From Akanthomyces muscarius (taxonomy: Eukaryota > Ascomycota > Sordariomycetes > Hypocreales > Cordycipitaceae), in contig NW_026611618.1 of the NCBI RefSeq assembly GCF_028009165.1, forward strand, positions 1,054,001 to 1,118,000: a DNA stretch of 64,000 nucleotides. Reading direction: 5' to 3'. Under the pieces are notes generated by a model, which worked only from the letters and a program-made list of their open reading frames with translations, searched no databases and had not been told where the DNA came from. Made by a program: the position numbers and the translations under genes. Below are positions 23,893-35,000 of this stretch, in pieces (position 1 is the stretch's first letter; every line of letters begins with the position of its first letter).

Positions 23893-25235
23893 ATGGACTC
23901 CGTCATGTACGACTACAAGTCTCCTCTTGACACCATGTACCAACCTTGCCCCAAGCCTCGCACCGGCAAGGCCACCGCCCTCAAAGTGGCCGCCGCTGTT
24001 GGCATCCTGGCCCTAACCGGCATTGCAGGCGTTGCCGTTGCCTCTCGATGCGGTAAGTCTCCAATAGCCCTTCTCTGGTGAAATCGAAGAAAGAAATTCC
24101 GGCTGACAAAATCTCCTAGGCTATGCCCTTCATTCCCAGGATCCTGCCTCCGCCGCACGGGTCCAGTTCCGCGGCGAGCAGCTCCCTGCCATTCTCCGCC
24201 GCGAGAACTCGGACGAGTCGATCCCTGGCCTCCAGCCGTACGACTACTCTGTCCCAGTCGGCGTCGAGATGAGCGGCTCTGTTGCCTCTGGTGATGACGC
24301 TGCCCGGGCCACGGGCGACGATGCCACAAACGGGACCACCGCTTCCACTGGCGTCAGCGTTCCCATCATGTAAGTCCCATCACCTGGCGATATCATCACC
24401 CCTTCTAGTTCATGCTGATTCAAATGTTCTCTGCAGGACTCCGACTTCTCTTAGCACCGGCTACACCGTCCCTGGCTTGGAGCTCAACACCACGCAGACG
24501 TCCACCACGACCCTGAGCACTGACGTTGTGATCATCCCCAGTGAGACGCACACCTGCACCTCTCTCGAAGAGACTGTCGTTGTCACTGTGACCGCCCTCC
24601 CCAAGCAGTCGCAGCCGCCTGCCTATGGTACCCTGCCCGACGATTCCACCGTCACCGGTACTCCCGCCACCGTCACGGATGTGCAGACGGACGTCTCCTA
24701 CACCAGCGACGCTCCCGATGCTACCGTCACCGGTACTCCCGCCACCGTCACCGACGTACAAACGGACACGCGCTTCACCAGCGGTGCTCCAGACGCCACC
24801 GTCTCGGGCGAGCCCGCCACCGTTACCAGCGTCATCACCAACACGGTCGGCGAACCCATGACGACCTTGACCTTCACCAGCATCAACACCGTCATCGTCA
24901 CCGTCAGCACCACCGTCACCCGCAGCCGCAGCAGCAGCGTCGACGTCGACTCGTCTGTCCTGGACACCACCACCTCATCCAGCGAGCCCGTCACAACCAC
25001 GCACACCGAGACGGTCACCGTCATCGGTGGAGCGCCAGTGACGAGCACCACTACTGTCGAGCTTCCGCAGCCGTATGGTGACGACTACCCTACCTCATAC
25101 GGGACTGGTCTGCCCATCAATGCCACCGCCAGCCCAACTTACGTTCCTCCTGTTGTCTCTGCGGGCACGGAGGGTGGTGGTCGCTCTGTGGCCTACCTCT
25201 TCATTGCCGCTGTGGCCGCTGTGTACCTTTTCTAA
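23893..25235 (+). CDS. Ser/Thr-rich repeat protein with N-terminal membrane segment and GPI-like tail
   Basis: Three exons, 23893-24052, 24120-24369 and 24437-25235, give 402 aa. I do not recognise a named family. Residues about 31-51 (KVAAAVGILALTGIAGVAVAS) form one hydrophobic helix after a basic stretch, as in a signal anchor or late signal peptide. The C-terminus ends SVAYLFIAAVAAVYLF after a Gly/Ser linker, as in a GPI-attachment signal. The middle is Thr/Ser/Val-rich with few aromatics, containing two 25-residue repeats (TVTGTPATVTD...) and a degenerate third, and it looks heavily O-glycosylated. A cell-wall or plasma-membrane surface protein is the best inference. A second ATG at 23905 is an alternative start. 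Introns have GTAAGT donors and CTGAC/CTGAT branches. The neighbour at 25561 is convergent and unrelated. Confidence 0.75.
24648..24797 (+). repeat. Two 75-bp in-frame tandem repeats in the Ser/Thr-rich gene
   Basis: Units 24648-24722 and 24723-24797 each encode 25 residues beginning TVTGTPATVTDVQTD. A third, degenerate unit starts at 24798 (TVSGEPATVTSV). Such repeats are prone to copy-number change in fungal surface proteins. Confidence 0.85.
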
Positions 25236-25560
25236 AAGGGATCTTGGCGCATCAAGTTCCATGTTGCTTTGGCTTTTTGCGGATAGGAAGGAAATGGGCT
25301 GCTTGCAAGTAGTAATTTCGATAACCTAGAATAGTTGTGCTTCGAGCACGAAGGACCAAAAATGTGATGTTTAGGAATATGTTTCTTTGATTCCGTTTGC
25401 ATTTAAAATAGTGGCCCTCGCTAGGCTCCATGTCCATCCGTAGACGCCCCCGCTTAAACGCCAATAAGACAGTACGACATAATGATACAAATATGAATAA
25501 GCACAAGCCTGCAAAATCACAAGTGGCCTGGATAGTTCGTCTTGACGTATAACTGCAGGC
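25236..25560. other. Short convergent intergenic region
   Basis: The region holds the 3' UTRs of the Ser/Thr-rich gene and ceg1. Nothing else is seen. Confidence 0.5.
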
Positions 25561-26816
25561 CTACTTTCGATCCCCTCTCCCTTGACGTGCTTTCCAGCTG
25601 TCACGAATTGGCCCAGCGGCTTTATAGAGATCTTGCTGCGTCACACGATCCTCGATGCTTTCGAGGACGCTGCTAACAGTGGACTTGTGATTCGCCTCCA
25701 GCTTGTCATCGCGGAAGCGCAATAAACGCCAGCGCTCCTGGTCATCTTTGTTGCACTCGACAATACGGTCGTCCAGCGGATCGCCGAGGGCTTTGAGCTT
25801 TTCCCACTCGTCTTTCGTGATGTACAACTGGTGGAAGGACTCGTACCTCTCCGGGCCGTTGTTGCCTGTGAACACCATGAGCTCCGCGTGCGGCACGCTG
25901 GTGTAGTCGACAAACGGCTCCATTCTTCCCTGTGCGCGCTCCGCCTGGTTCGGCTGCACTGTCGGGAAATGCAGCTTGAGGAGAAAATCGATAGTATTCT
26001 CTTCCGGCGGCTTCCACTTGAGAATGTTGGGATCCGTGCCGTGGCGGTATGGCGTGTGGCGGCAGGTGAAGATGAGCCCGTCGTTGCCGTGCCTGAGACT
26101 CGGCAGGATCTGCTTGAACATCATCTCGATGCCATACGCAAGCTGGAACGGTTTCATCTCGACGTAGAATGGCTGGAACTTGAGCTCCTCGGGAAATTCC
26201 TTGAATAAGCGCTTGTAAGGTGTGTGAAATCGTTCCTTGATGTATGCCAGCCTCTTGTCCAATGTGCGATCCATGAGCACCTGTCCATCCATGACGAGGC
26301 AGTCAAAGATAAGGAAGCGTGGCTCCTTGCCGCCGTTGGGCTTGCTGTCCCACACGAGCTCGCCGTCGAGGACCGTGTCAATGTGAAAGGCAGTCTGGTC
26401 GCTGTCGAGGGGAAAGTGTAGATTACGGTTTGTAATGAACCAGTAGTCGTTTTTGCGGTCGATCAGGTAGTGTGCTTCGGCGCCGCTCTCATCTCTCGTC
26501 GAATAGAGAAGGTACCGAATACCGTCAGATTTCTCGCATACATAGTAGCTGCGTGTCGTCTGTTAGTACAAGTAAATGGAAAAATAGAAGAAAAAAACCA
26601 ATGAGGAGTACAAGAGTTATCAATGTACAGCACAACATACTCTTGATCTTTGAGCGCCTTGATATGCTTCCTTCCGAAGCTCACAGGCTGCGCGCCAGGG
26701 AAGCCGGTTTGGGCGCGACCCAACAGGTGCGCAACCTCTTTGCGCATGGTATATAGGAGCTGCCCATCCGCCTTAATGCCGGGCTCGGCGATGGAGGCGA
26801 TTGGCCCGTCCTCCAT
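25561..26816 (-). CDS. ceg1: mRNA capping enzyme, guanylyltransferase alpha subunit
   Basis: Two exons, 26816-26641 and 26548-25561, give 387 aa; the intron has donor GTATGT, branch TACTAAC and acceptor CAG. The nucleotidyltransferase motifs appear in order: the active-site lysine in EKSDG (Lys about 65, motif I), VLDGELVWD (motif III), NDGLIFT (motif IV), ILKWKPP (motif V) and WRLLRFRDDK (motif VI). The enzyme forms a lysyl-GMP intermediate and transfers GMP to the 5'-diphosphate end of nascent RNA polymerase II transcripts in the nucleus, partnered in fungi by a separate RNA triphosphatase (Cet1 type). There is no triphosphatase domain, as expected for a fungal enzyme. The start ACCATGGAGG has an excellent context. 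The length is a little under yeast Ceg1 (459 aa), mostly at the C-terminus. Confidence 0.95.
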
Positions 26817-27727
26817 GGTTGAACGTTGTTGTGTGATTGATGGGAGGCGCAGAAAGAGGGGACGTTGGGCTTGGTGGCCTGGGGCAAAAAAGGTAGATGA
26901 TGCGAATGCAGATGCGCCCACGCTATCGATAGCCCCCGCTGCTGGGCCTCTGTAAGTTTATCTGTCACGCAGGGCAGTTATTAGTCATAGAGGGAAGCAG
27001 TTGATTGATCGAAGCTAGCTATGTGGGCGCTGAGACGCCTGGAGACACCCTAAGGGGGTGGCTCCCGCAAATTACGGATAAATGCATAGTAAAAAACAGC
27101 TTTTGTGGGATAGGGGCCCTAGTACGGTCGCAGGCAGTCCTGGCTGCGTGACATTATCTGATCTACGACGCATACGTTCTCTTTTTCCTAGGTTGATATT
27201 ATTTGCTCTGTTTTTATTATCACCTTAATCTTCTTGGGTTTGTTTTTTCTTTTGCATCCGCTATTTAGTCGAATCCTTACGATTTCAGCTGTCGCGGTAC
27301 GAGCTTCCTAGGCCTGCAACCTCATAGCTCTTGGTCGCAAGCGCATCTACGCTCAGTAAATATTGCCCTGCTGTTGCTGCTGGCACCCGTTCTTCCCCTT
27401 AACACAAACCAAAATTTCAGGGTCCTGCCGCATCCAAAAGTGTGATTATCTGCACCACTATAAGCCGTCTGCATCACTGGTATCAGCCACAGGTAAAGGC
27501 ATACGAAGGCAAAGGTTCAGGTATGCCGGCTTGCACTTGACCGAGATGAATCATGTGTTTACCAATGCTGTCAATATTCTACCAACTATACAGCTGGAAG
27601 CCGCAAGTGGCTCCATTTTTGTAAAGTATAGTCCCCGTACGAATTATCTACTGCCGGCGTAAATTAATATACCAACTCCAAATGACAAAGTGCTCGCTCC
27701 CACGTTGGGGCTTTGCAAAAGTTTCGA
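26817..27727. promoter_or_regulatory. Intergenic: ceg1 promoter and snx41 3' flank
   Basis: Both flanking genes are on the minus strand, so this 0.9 kb holds the ceg1 promoter and the snx41 3' UTR. No gene or RNA is recognised. Confidence 0.45.
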
Positions 27728-29826
27728 TCAACTTTCATCAATCTTGTCGACCTCGACCCGAGCTTCCTCCCACTGTTGCTTGCTCTTCTTGGCCCACTCA
27801 ACCTGACTCTTGGCATAGGCGAGCTGTTGATTGTTAGCGCATGTCCTGGAAGGCTTCAGATATTCTTGTTCTTACCATGTAGCGGCGCAAGTCTTCCTCC
27901 TTGTCGTTTTGAAATCTCCGCAGATCCTTGAAGACACTGGCGCTGGCTTCTTTGACATCCTTTTCCGAGACTACCTGAGCTTGCTCAAGCTGGCCAATAG
28001 ACTCTCTAGTCTTTCCAATCGTGTCACGACGCGTGCGCTCAGGATCGACGTCAACCACGCCTTGCACAGCATGGCGAAGCGGACCGAAGATTCTGTTGGT
28101 AATAGAGTTGCTGCTGGGCATCTTCTTGTGCGAGGCACTGGGGCTTCTCTCTGGAACGCCTTGACTAGCCTCCGGGGTACTCGGTGGGAAATCGCCGTGT
28201 GTTGGTGGGAAATCAGAGTCGATGGACTCGGTGTCCTCCTGGTTACCCTCGCGTCTCTGGTATGTTGGGGGTTCTCGGAGGCTAGTGGACCGTCTCGGAG
28301 GCGATGATAATTGCTGGCTACTCGAAAGATAATGCTCGATGCGGCGGGCTTCGGACTCACTGCGCTCCAGCTGGTCGAGCAGTGATCTCTTCTTCTCAAG
28401 CTCCTCCTCCGTCAGATCCTGCTGCACGCGCTTGAGCACCCGATACCTCACAACACTTCTAACGACACCAGCGAACTGAGCGTTTTCTCTCATAGGCTCG
28501 GCGAAGCTGGCCCCGAGTGAGCTGGCCAGTTCTTCCGTAGCAATGTAGGATGAATCAGCAGCCTGCCCAATTTTCTCAATCGCAGGTCCAAGGGAAGGGG
28601 CTTGCTCAGAAAGAGCAAAAGCGTTGTATCTGGAGCCCAGTTCGCAAAGATCCGTGGCTAAAGACGATAAGTGGCTGAGAGTTCGACGGTTGACCTTTTC
28701 CATTGGCCCTGCCAGCAACTGTTCGAGTTCTTTGATGGACGCTTCGTATGTAGTAAAGTATGGATCAAGCTCCTGCTCGCTGAGATTTGTAGTGTCGCTG
28801 GGGAATCGGCCAATAGTGTTGGCACCTCCTTGAATGACAGAGGAGCTCAAAGCTGCGTTTCCGCCTGACGCGGTTCGAATCTTTGCGGAAGATGCGGGGA
28901 CCGGCAGATAGAGATGTCCGGCCGTAGGATTGGCTGTATCCAGGGGAGGGGCTTTCAGAACATTCTTGGGGATCGATGAAACCGGATGAGAGTTTAAAAC
29001 CTCGCTCTATTGCTCAAATTAGCACCACATGCCGCACTTGCGTAACAAGAGACTTACCCAGCTTGCATTCGGATCGAGAAACCTCTGCCAAACACCGTCG
29101 TGGCGGACTGCTTCCATGCAGCGGCAACGATTCAGGAAGACTGCAAGCATGCGCTTTCGAAGATCAATAATCTGCTGGTCTTGCTTTGCGCTCGTAGGAT
29201 GGGCCGCATAGTCCGCCATGGTGTGCTTCTCGGGGATCGGTGGAATTACGAGGGTCGGATGCAAGCGGGTGAGCGCGTCTCTGAGCGAGGCGAATTCCGA
29301 GTATCTTCGACGGACTTCGAGGTCCTTTAACAACGTCAGATTAGCGTTTCAACGTTGAAACCTGCTATACATACCCCGGTACGGATGGTATACACAATGT
29401 GTCGGCCACCACTCTCCAGGCTCTTGCCGGCGTCTGTTATGATGATTTGCAGGTCTGGATTCTCATAGAGGACCTGCTCAATGCGGCTAGCATACCCGCC
29501 TGGCTTGCGCTTGGGAGGCGCATCATCCTGAGTGGTGTCTGCAGTATCAAGGCCACCGCTGGTAGCGCTCTGGCCAAACGCAGGCGCCTCATCGTCGCTG
29601 CCCGATGGTGTTGCGGCAGATTCGTAGGAGTTGACTGTGAGGTGAGCCTGGTCAGCATACTGGCGGTGGAATTAAATCGCGATGCTCCTATCCCGAGCAG
29701 GCCATTCGTTACAAACTTACTGTCGCGGGTGGTCGGAGAAGTAGGGTTCACCGAGGATGACGTTTGCGAGTCTCGGCGGTCGAAGCTGGTCCCGTAGGGG
29801 TTATTGTCTTCTTCGTCGTTCCACAT
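27728..29826 (-). CDS. snx41: Sorting nexin Snx41/Atg20 (PX-BAR)
   Basis: Five exons, 29826-29721, 29634-29375, 29324-29058, 29006-27876 and 27823-27728, give 619 aa. The N-terminus, MWNDEEDNNPYGTSFDRRDS, is typical of fungal Snx41. A PX domain spans about 88-206, with the PI3P-binding RRRYSEF (about 126-132), VIPPIPEK and DLRKRML. A long BAR-type helical region follows (about 270-617), interrupted by a disordered Ser/Pro insert containing ESIDSDFPPTHGDFPP. In yeast, Snx41 and Atg20 pair with Snx4/Atg24 for endosome-to-Golgi retrieval and selective autophagy; in many filamentous fungi one protein covers both roles (Magnaporthe Snx41). All junctions are phase-consistent with GCTAA(C/T) branches. 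I infer endosomal or phagophore membrane localisation from the PX domain. Confidence 0.93.
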
Positions 29827-30658
29827 TGTGCCTCGGAGCAATGCGCTATATGATTTATCGAATTAAGTGTTGGCAATTATCGTTGACCCAAGTCCGAAAG
29901 CGAATGGTAGTGGCGGCAGCAATGGCTAGAAAAGCTCGGCTGAGAAATGGCGGGGAAGAAGCTGGAAGCGTGATGCGGGTAGAAGGGTTCGCGAAGGAGG
30001 TCAAGTCAAGAAGATTGAACAGGATGCGTCGCCATTCTCCGATGCATTCAAGTCAAGGGATATAACACGGTCCGTTACGATGCCCGGGTACGGGTGAGAA
30101 GTGTGAGGTTTGATGGAGGAACAGGGCGAAGCTGCGTGGGTAGGTAACCTAGGTAGGCAGCTCCGGATTCAGAGTGCGCCAGAATAAGGTGCAGAGCGGC
30201 GGCGCAGCAGGTCGCTGCCCCATGACGATCAGGCGGTGCACGGGCCAGTTGCGTCACCCCTCCCGCTCTGCTTTGGCTCGTGCCTTGCCGCGTGTCTGCT
30301 TCACGAGCGCTGTAGCAGCCACCAAAGCCTGCTGAGCACAACTGGAGCAAACACGGCCGGATTCAACCACATATAAGGCACCAGTATCCGTATGTCAAAG
30401 ACGCATGTTCTACATGTCGAGAGCCCAAGGTACATGCGAAAATACATACTTGTAAACAGACATTTGATATGTTTGCGCAGCTACAATATCGTCATGCTCC
30501 AGTGCCAAATCACCAGCGCTTCTGCACACACTACCGACGACAACGCCACACAATAGCGATATCAGCGGCTCAGACTCTCAGACCCAAGAAGCTGCAGAAT
30601 TGCGTGTCCGCACCTAGAGCTGAAAGCTAACAATGCTCAATGCAACTCTAAAAGCTCT
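29827..30658. promoter_or_regulatory. snx41 promoter and 3' flank of the small unknown gene
   Basis: Both neighbours are on the minus strand. No coding region is supported in these 832 bases. The first 230 are purine-rich on the + strand, that is, pyrimidine-rich on the snx41 sense strand, as expected of a leader. Confidence 0.45.
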
Positions 30659-31286
30659 CTAGTCAAGTCTTTCGGCCCCATTCATCACTCCGCGCAAAAT
30701 GCTTCTGCCATAACGACCACCGCCTTGGTGGATGGCCTGTGGCGGACTTGGGCAACTGGAATCACTGCCTCTGCTACTCATTGACCTACCAAAGGATGGA
30801 GTTAAGACGAGTTCAATGTCAGCGTGGTCGAGCTGCGTACCTGCGTTCCCACGCTATCCGCTCCGCTTCTCGCTGACGCCGCTTCCATAGAGCTTTCCGT
30901 CTTGCTTGCTGCTGGACCTTTGTATCGTCCTCATCACAGCTATCGGTGCTGTCTATGCTTTGCTGTGGCTTTACCTGGTCATCTAGGCCAGCAGTGCTAC
31001 TCTTGCAGCTCGATGTTGAGGGAATAGAAGCTCGGGAGGAGACTGAAGGAACTCGGCTGTCGTTGTCGAGCGTGACCTTTGTCGGCGCTCCGTCTGTCTC
31101 CTTGTCACCTAAAAAGCTTTTGTCCGTTTGTTGGACACGACTTGCTTGGGTCAAGGCGTCGTCGGGGTGCCGCTGTAAAGTCGGTTGATACACCTGAAAG
31201 TCGTCGCTGTGGACTGTGGCTCCTGCTGTGCTGATTATGCTCTTGTTACGTATTTCATCAGAGAAATTGGAATCGTATTCGTTCAT
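30659..31286 (-). CDS. Small unknown protein, disordered, basic helix near the C-terminus
   Basis: I propose two exons, 31286-30841 and 30785-30659, giving 190 aa. The intron is 55 nt with donor GTACGC, branch CTTAAC and acceptor TAG, and both exons stay in one frame to a TAG. I do not recognise a family. The first 120 residues are polar and Ser/Thr/Asp-rich. A charged stretch QARRKALWKRRQREAER (about 126-142) could form an amphipathic basic helix that binds nucleic acid or a partner. The tail is Gly/Ser/Arg-rich with RYGRSILRGVMNG. Without splicing the frame stops seven codons past the donor, giving a 155-aa product. Support is an ATG, consistent splicing and length only; conservation was not tested. 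It could be a lineage-specific gene or a chance frame. Confidence 0.5.
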
Positions 31287-32055
31287 TTGTAGTGTTTTTG
31301 TACTTTTCTTGGTCGTAGATCACGTCGTTAATGTTCAACAAGTCGGCTGTGCGGATGTGTAGGCAAGCCAGAGTCTGTCGTCCTTCCAGCACTAGCCAGT
31401 CTCGTGTACTCGTCCGAGATCCAATATTTGAAAAAAGAAAAAAATTAATAGAAAAATACAGAGGAAAGAATGAAAGAACAGCAGAAGAAGAAGGCAGCTT
31501 GAGATAGAGCAGATGACAGTGATCTGGTAAGTGGCATCCACAGCAAGAGCTAATCCATGCTCTATATCCAGTGATCCGCCGATAATCAACCAAGTTTTGG
31601 TCACATATGCAGAGAAAAACAACAATTCAATATTATTGCAAATCAATCATGTGCCCTCGTATTTTTCTGAGAATTGTCGCCCTCTTCCCCGATTGTTCAC
31701 CTTAAAAAAAGCCACCGTGGAAGTGCAAATGAGTTACTGCGGCACAACAGGCGCCGTGCACGGACCACCTCCTTCGCCCAAAGACGCTGTCGCGAAATTC
31801 CATCTTCGCTTCCTTAGCGACATTCGCGGTATCTACCAGCGTTGTCAATCTCCTCCCACCGCCACAGTACAACGTCAATTTCGATCACGCCGTTGTGTAA
31901 TGCTACGCGAGAGACCTGGAAGCTTGTGATACCGGAATCAGAGCCCTGTCTGCGTATCGGTGGTTGGCGCGAAGCTGTACAACCCCCGACGGCATACATA
32001 AGCCAGGCAACCGGCGGAACCTTTCCCGGCCTTCTCCATCAGCCTACACATCATC
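31287..32055. promoter_or_regulatory. Divergent promoter region between the small unknown gene and ctr9
   Basis: These 769 bases hold the promoters of two divergent genes. There is an AT-rich patch at about 31425-31480, and no coding region is supported. Confidence 0.45.
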
Positions 32056-35000
32056 ATGGCGGCGACTGCCAACGGAACGGCCAACGGGGTCACGAACGGT
32101 GATTCTGCTGCTGGCCCAGTCAGTATCAGATTCTCCGACATCCCCTCGGCAATCGACATTCCCGTACAGGGCGACCAAGAAGACGAAGCAGTCGAAATCG
32201 ATCTCGAAGACCTCGTTGACGACCCGACCGAGCTATGTACACTCTTCGAGAACGAGCATGCTGCAAAGACCTACTGGATGACGGTCGCGCTCGCGTATGC
32301 CAAGCAACATAAAATCGACCATGCCATTGAGATGCTCCTTCGTGGCGGCGGCGCTATCCAGAGCAATGCCAGCAACCCACGCGACAAGGTCAGCATGATC
32401 TGCTGCCTTTGCTGGATGTATCTTTGGAAGAGCCGCGAAGCTCCGCGTGTTGCTCCCGATGGAATACGGGTATCCGAAGCCAAGACAAAAGAATACTACC
32501 TTCAGCTTGCGACATCATCGCTCAACGACGCTGCTCGTCTCAACCCGTCTTTCCCGCCCATTTTTCTTGCCCGCGGTGTCTTGCTTCTTCTTAGGGCCTC
32601 GCTACAGGCCCCGTCCAAAACGGCCGGTGGCATTGGCTCTGAAAAGCAAGAGCTGCTGAAGACTGCCGTCAAGTCATTCGACGACGCGCTCAGAGTTTCT
32701 CAAGGCAAGAATATGCTTGCTTTGATGGGCAAGGCGCGCGCATTCTTCTCTTTACAAAAGTACCCTGATTCTTTGGCTATTTATCAAGATGTACTGCAGA
32801 AGAAGCCAGATCTGGTCGACCCTGATCCCCGCATAGGTATTGGCTGCTGTTTCTGGATGCTGGGATTCAAAAAGGACGCCAAAACTGCCTGGGAGAGAAG
32901 TCTTGAGATCACCGCTGACTCCAAGGTCCCCAACATTCTGCTTGGATTGTACTACCTTGATGCCAGTGGTCACGTCCCTGTCAACAGCGAGGAGTTTGTG
33001 AAGCTCTACAAAAAGGCTATGACGGAACATACCCAAAAATCGTTCAAAGTCGACAAGGGTCTCCCTTTGACGTGCTCAACATTCTCCAGCTACTTTCTCT
33101 CCCGAAAATCATGGGACAACGCCGACAAGCTGGCCCATAAGGCCATTCAATATACCGACGTCAATGCCATTGCTAGTGATGGCTGGTACGTTCTGGCCAG
33201 AAAGGCTCACTACAACGGCGACACAGAAAATGCCAACGACTTCTACCGTCGAGCCGATGACGCGCGTGGAGGAACAGATACCGGCTACTTCCCTGCCAAA
33301 TTTGGTGCCGCGCAACTGTCGGTGGTGAAAAATGACCTCGGTGAAGCCAAGCTACGTCTTGAAAAGATGATTCAGCAGTCGAAGAGCCACGAAGCGATGA
33401 TTCTTCTTGGCACTTTATATGCCGAGGAAATTTTCAACAATCAGACGAGCGATGTTAAGGAGGACAAGTCGGCAGAGATGAAGAAGGCTATCAATCTCTT
33501 GGAAGCCGTCAGAAATGCTTGGAAGGATCCTAAGAGAAATGCTTCACCCGACGCTTCTGTCCTGCTCAACCTTGCCAGGCTTTACGAAACCGAAAACCCT
33601 GAAAAGGCGCTCCAGTGCTTGCAGCAGGTTGAGCAGTTGGAGCTGGAACAGATCCCGTCGTCCGAATATCCCGAGGATGTTACAGAGGAGGCTGAGGTCC
33701 AGGCTGCTATTCGCAAATTCCTTCCTCCCCAATTGCTGAACAACATTGGCTGCTTCCAGTTCCAGGCCGAGAAGCATGTGGTGGCAAGCGAAATGTTCGA
33801 AGCGGCCCTCGGCGCATGCATGAAAATGAGTGAAAAAGACAGCACTGTTGATACCGATGCCTTGGTGTCGACAATCAGCTTCAACCTGGGCCGCAGTTAC
33901 GAGGCCCAAGGTCTCTCAGACAAGGCGGTCGAGGTGTATGAGGGTCTTCTGAACCGCCACGACGACTACACCGACGCTCGTGCTCGCCTAGCATATATCA
34001 AGCTACGGCAAAGCCCGAATAAGGAGGGTCCTGATGCCGTTGCCAAACTATACCAGGACAACACGAGCGATGTCGAAGTGCGCGCCCTGTACGGGTGGTA
34101 CCTAGGCAAGGTCTCGAGAAAGCGGCCTGGCAATGTTGCAGAGGATCCGGAATTCCGTCACTATAAGCATACTCTACAAAACTACGACAAGCACGACCGA
34201 TATGCTCTTGTTGGTATGGGCAATCTCCACATGATGCAAGCCCGCGAGATGAGACGTGAGACGGATGCAGACAAGCAGAAGCGCAGTGCGGCTTATGGGA
34301 AGGCAGTCGAATTCTTTGAAAAGGCACTGTCATTGGACCCCAAGAACGCGTACGCCGCACAGGGAGTCGCCATTGCTCTAGTAGAGGATAAGAAGGACTA
34401 CAAGAATGCACTTGGCATCTTCAACAAGGTGCGCGAGACCATCAAGGAGCCCAACCTCTATGTCAACCTTGGCCACATTTACGCCGAGCTTAAGCAATTC
34501 TCCAAAGCCATCGAGAGCTATGAGATTGCCCTGTCAAAAGAGGGCAAGCAAAATGACCCGGTCATCTTGGCTTGCCTGGGCCGCACATGGCTGAACAGGG
34601 GTCGCGCAGAGCGTGACATTGATGCATACAGCAAAGCGCTTGAATGTGCTGAAAAGGCATTAGAGGTTGCCCCTGAGCAGGTCCACTACAAGTTCAACGT
34701 TGCCTTTGTCCAGATCCAGCTGGTGACTACTATCCAGGGTCTACAGGAGAACAGGCGCACGGCAGAGCAGCTGGAGAAAGCAGCCGAAGGTCTCGAAGCT
34801 GCTATAGAGTCACTAGACGCTATCGCAGCCCATCCACAGACACCATACCCCAAGCATGACGTCGAACAGCGCGCCAACATGGCCCGAAACACTCTGCGCA
34901 AGCAGCTCGAGCGAGCCATCGGAAAGCAGAAAGAATGGGAGGAGGTCAACAAGGAGAAGATTGCTGCTGCGCAGAGTCAGCGAGAAGCTGAGCTCAAGCG

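Noticed and set aside
28860..28885. GGTTCGAATC-like B box suggesting a tRNA
   Set aside because: It lies inside a conserved snx41 coding exon and no A box, acceptor stem or anticodon arm can be built.
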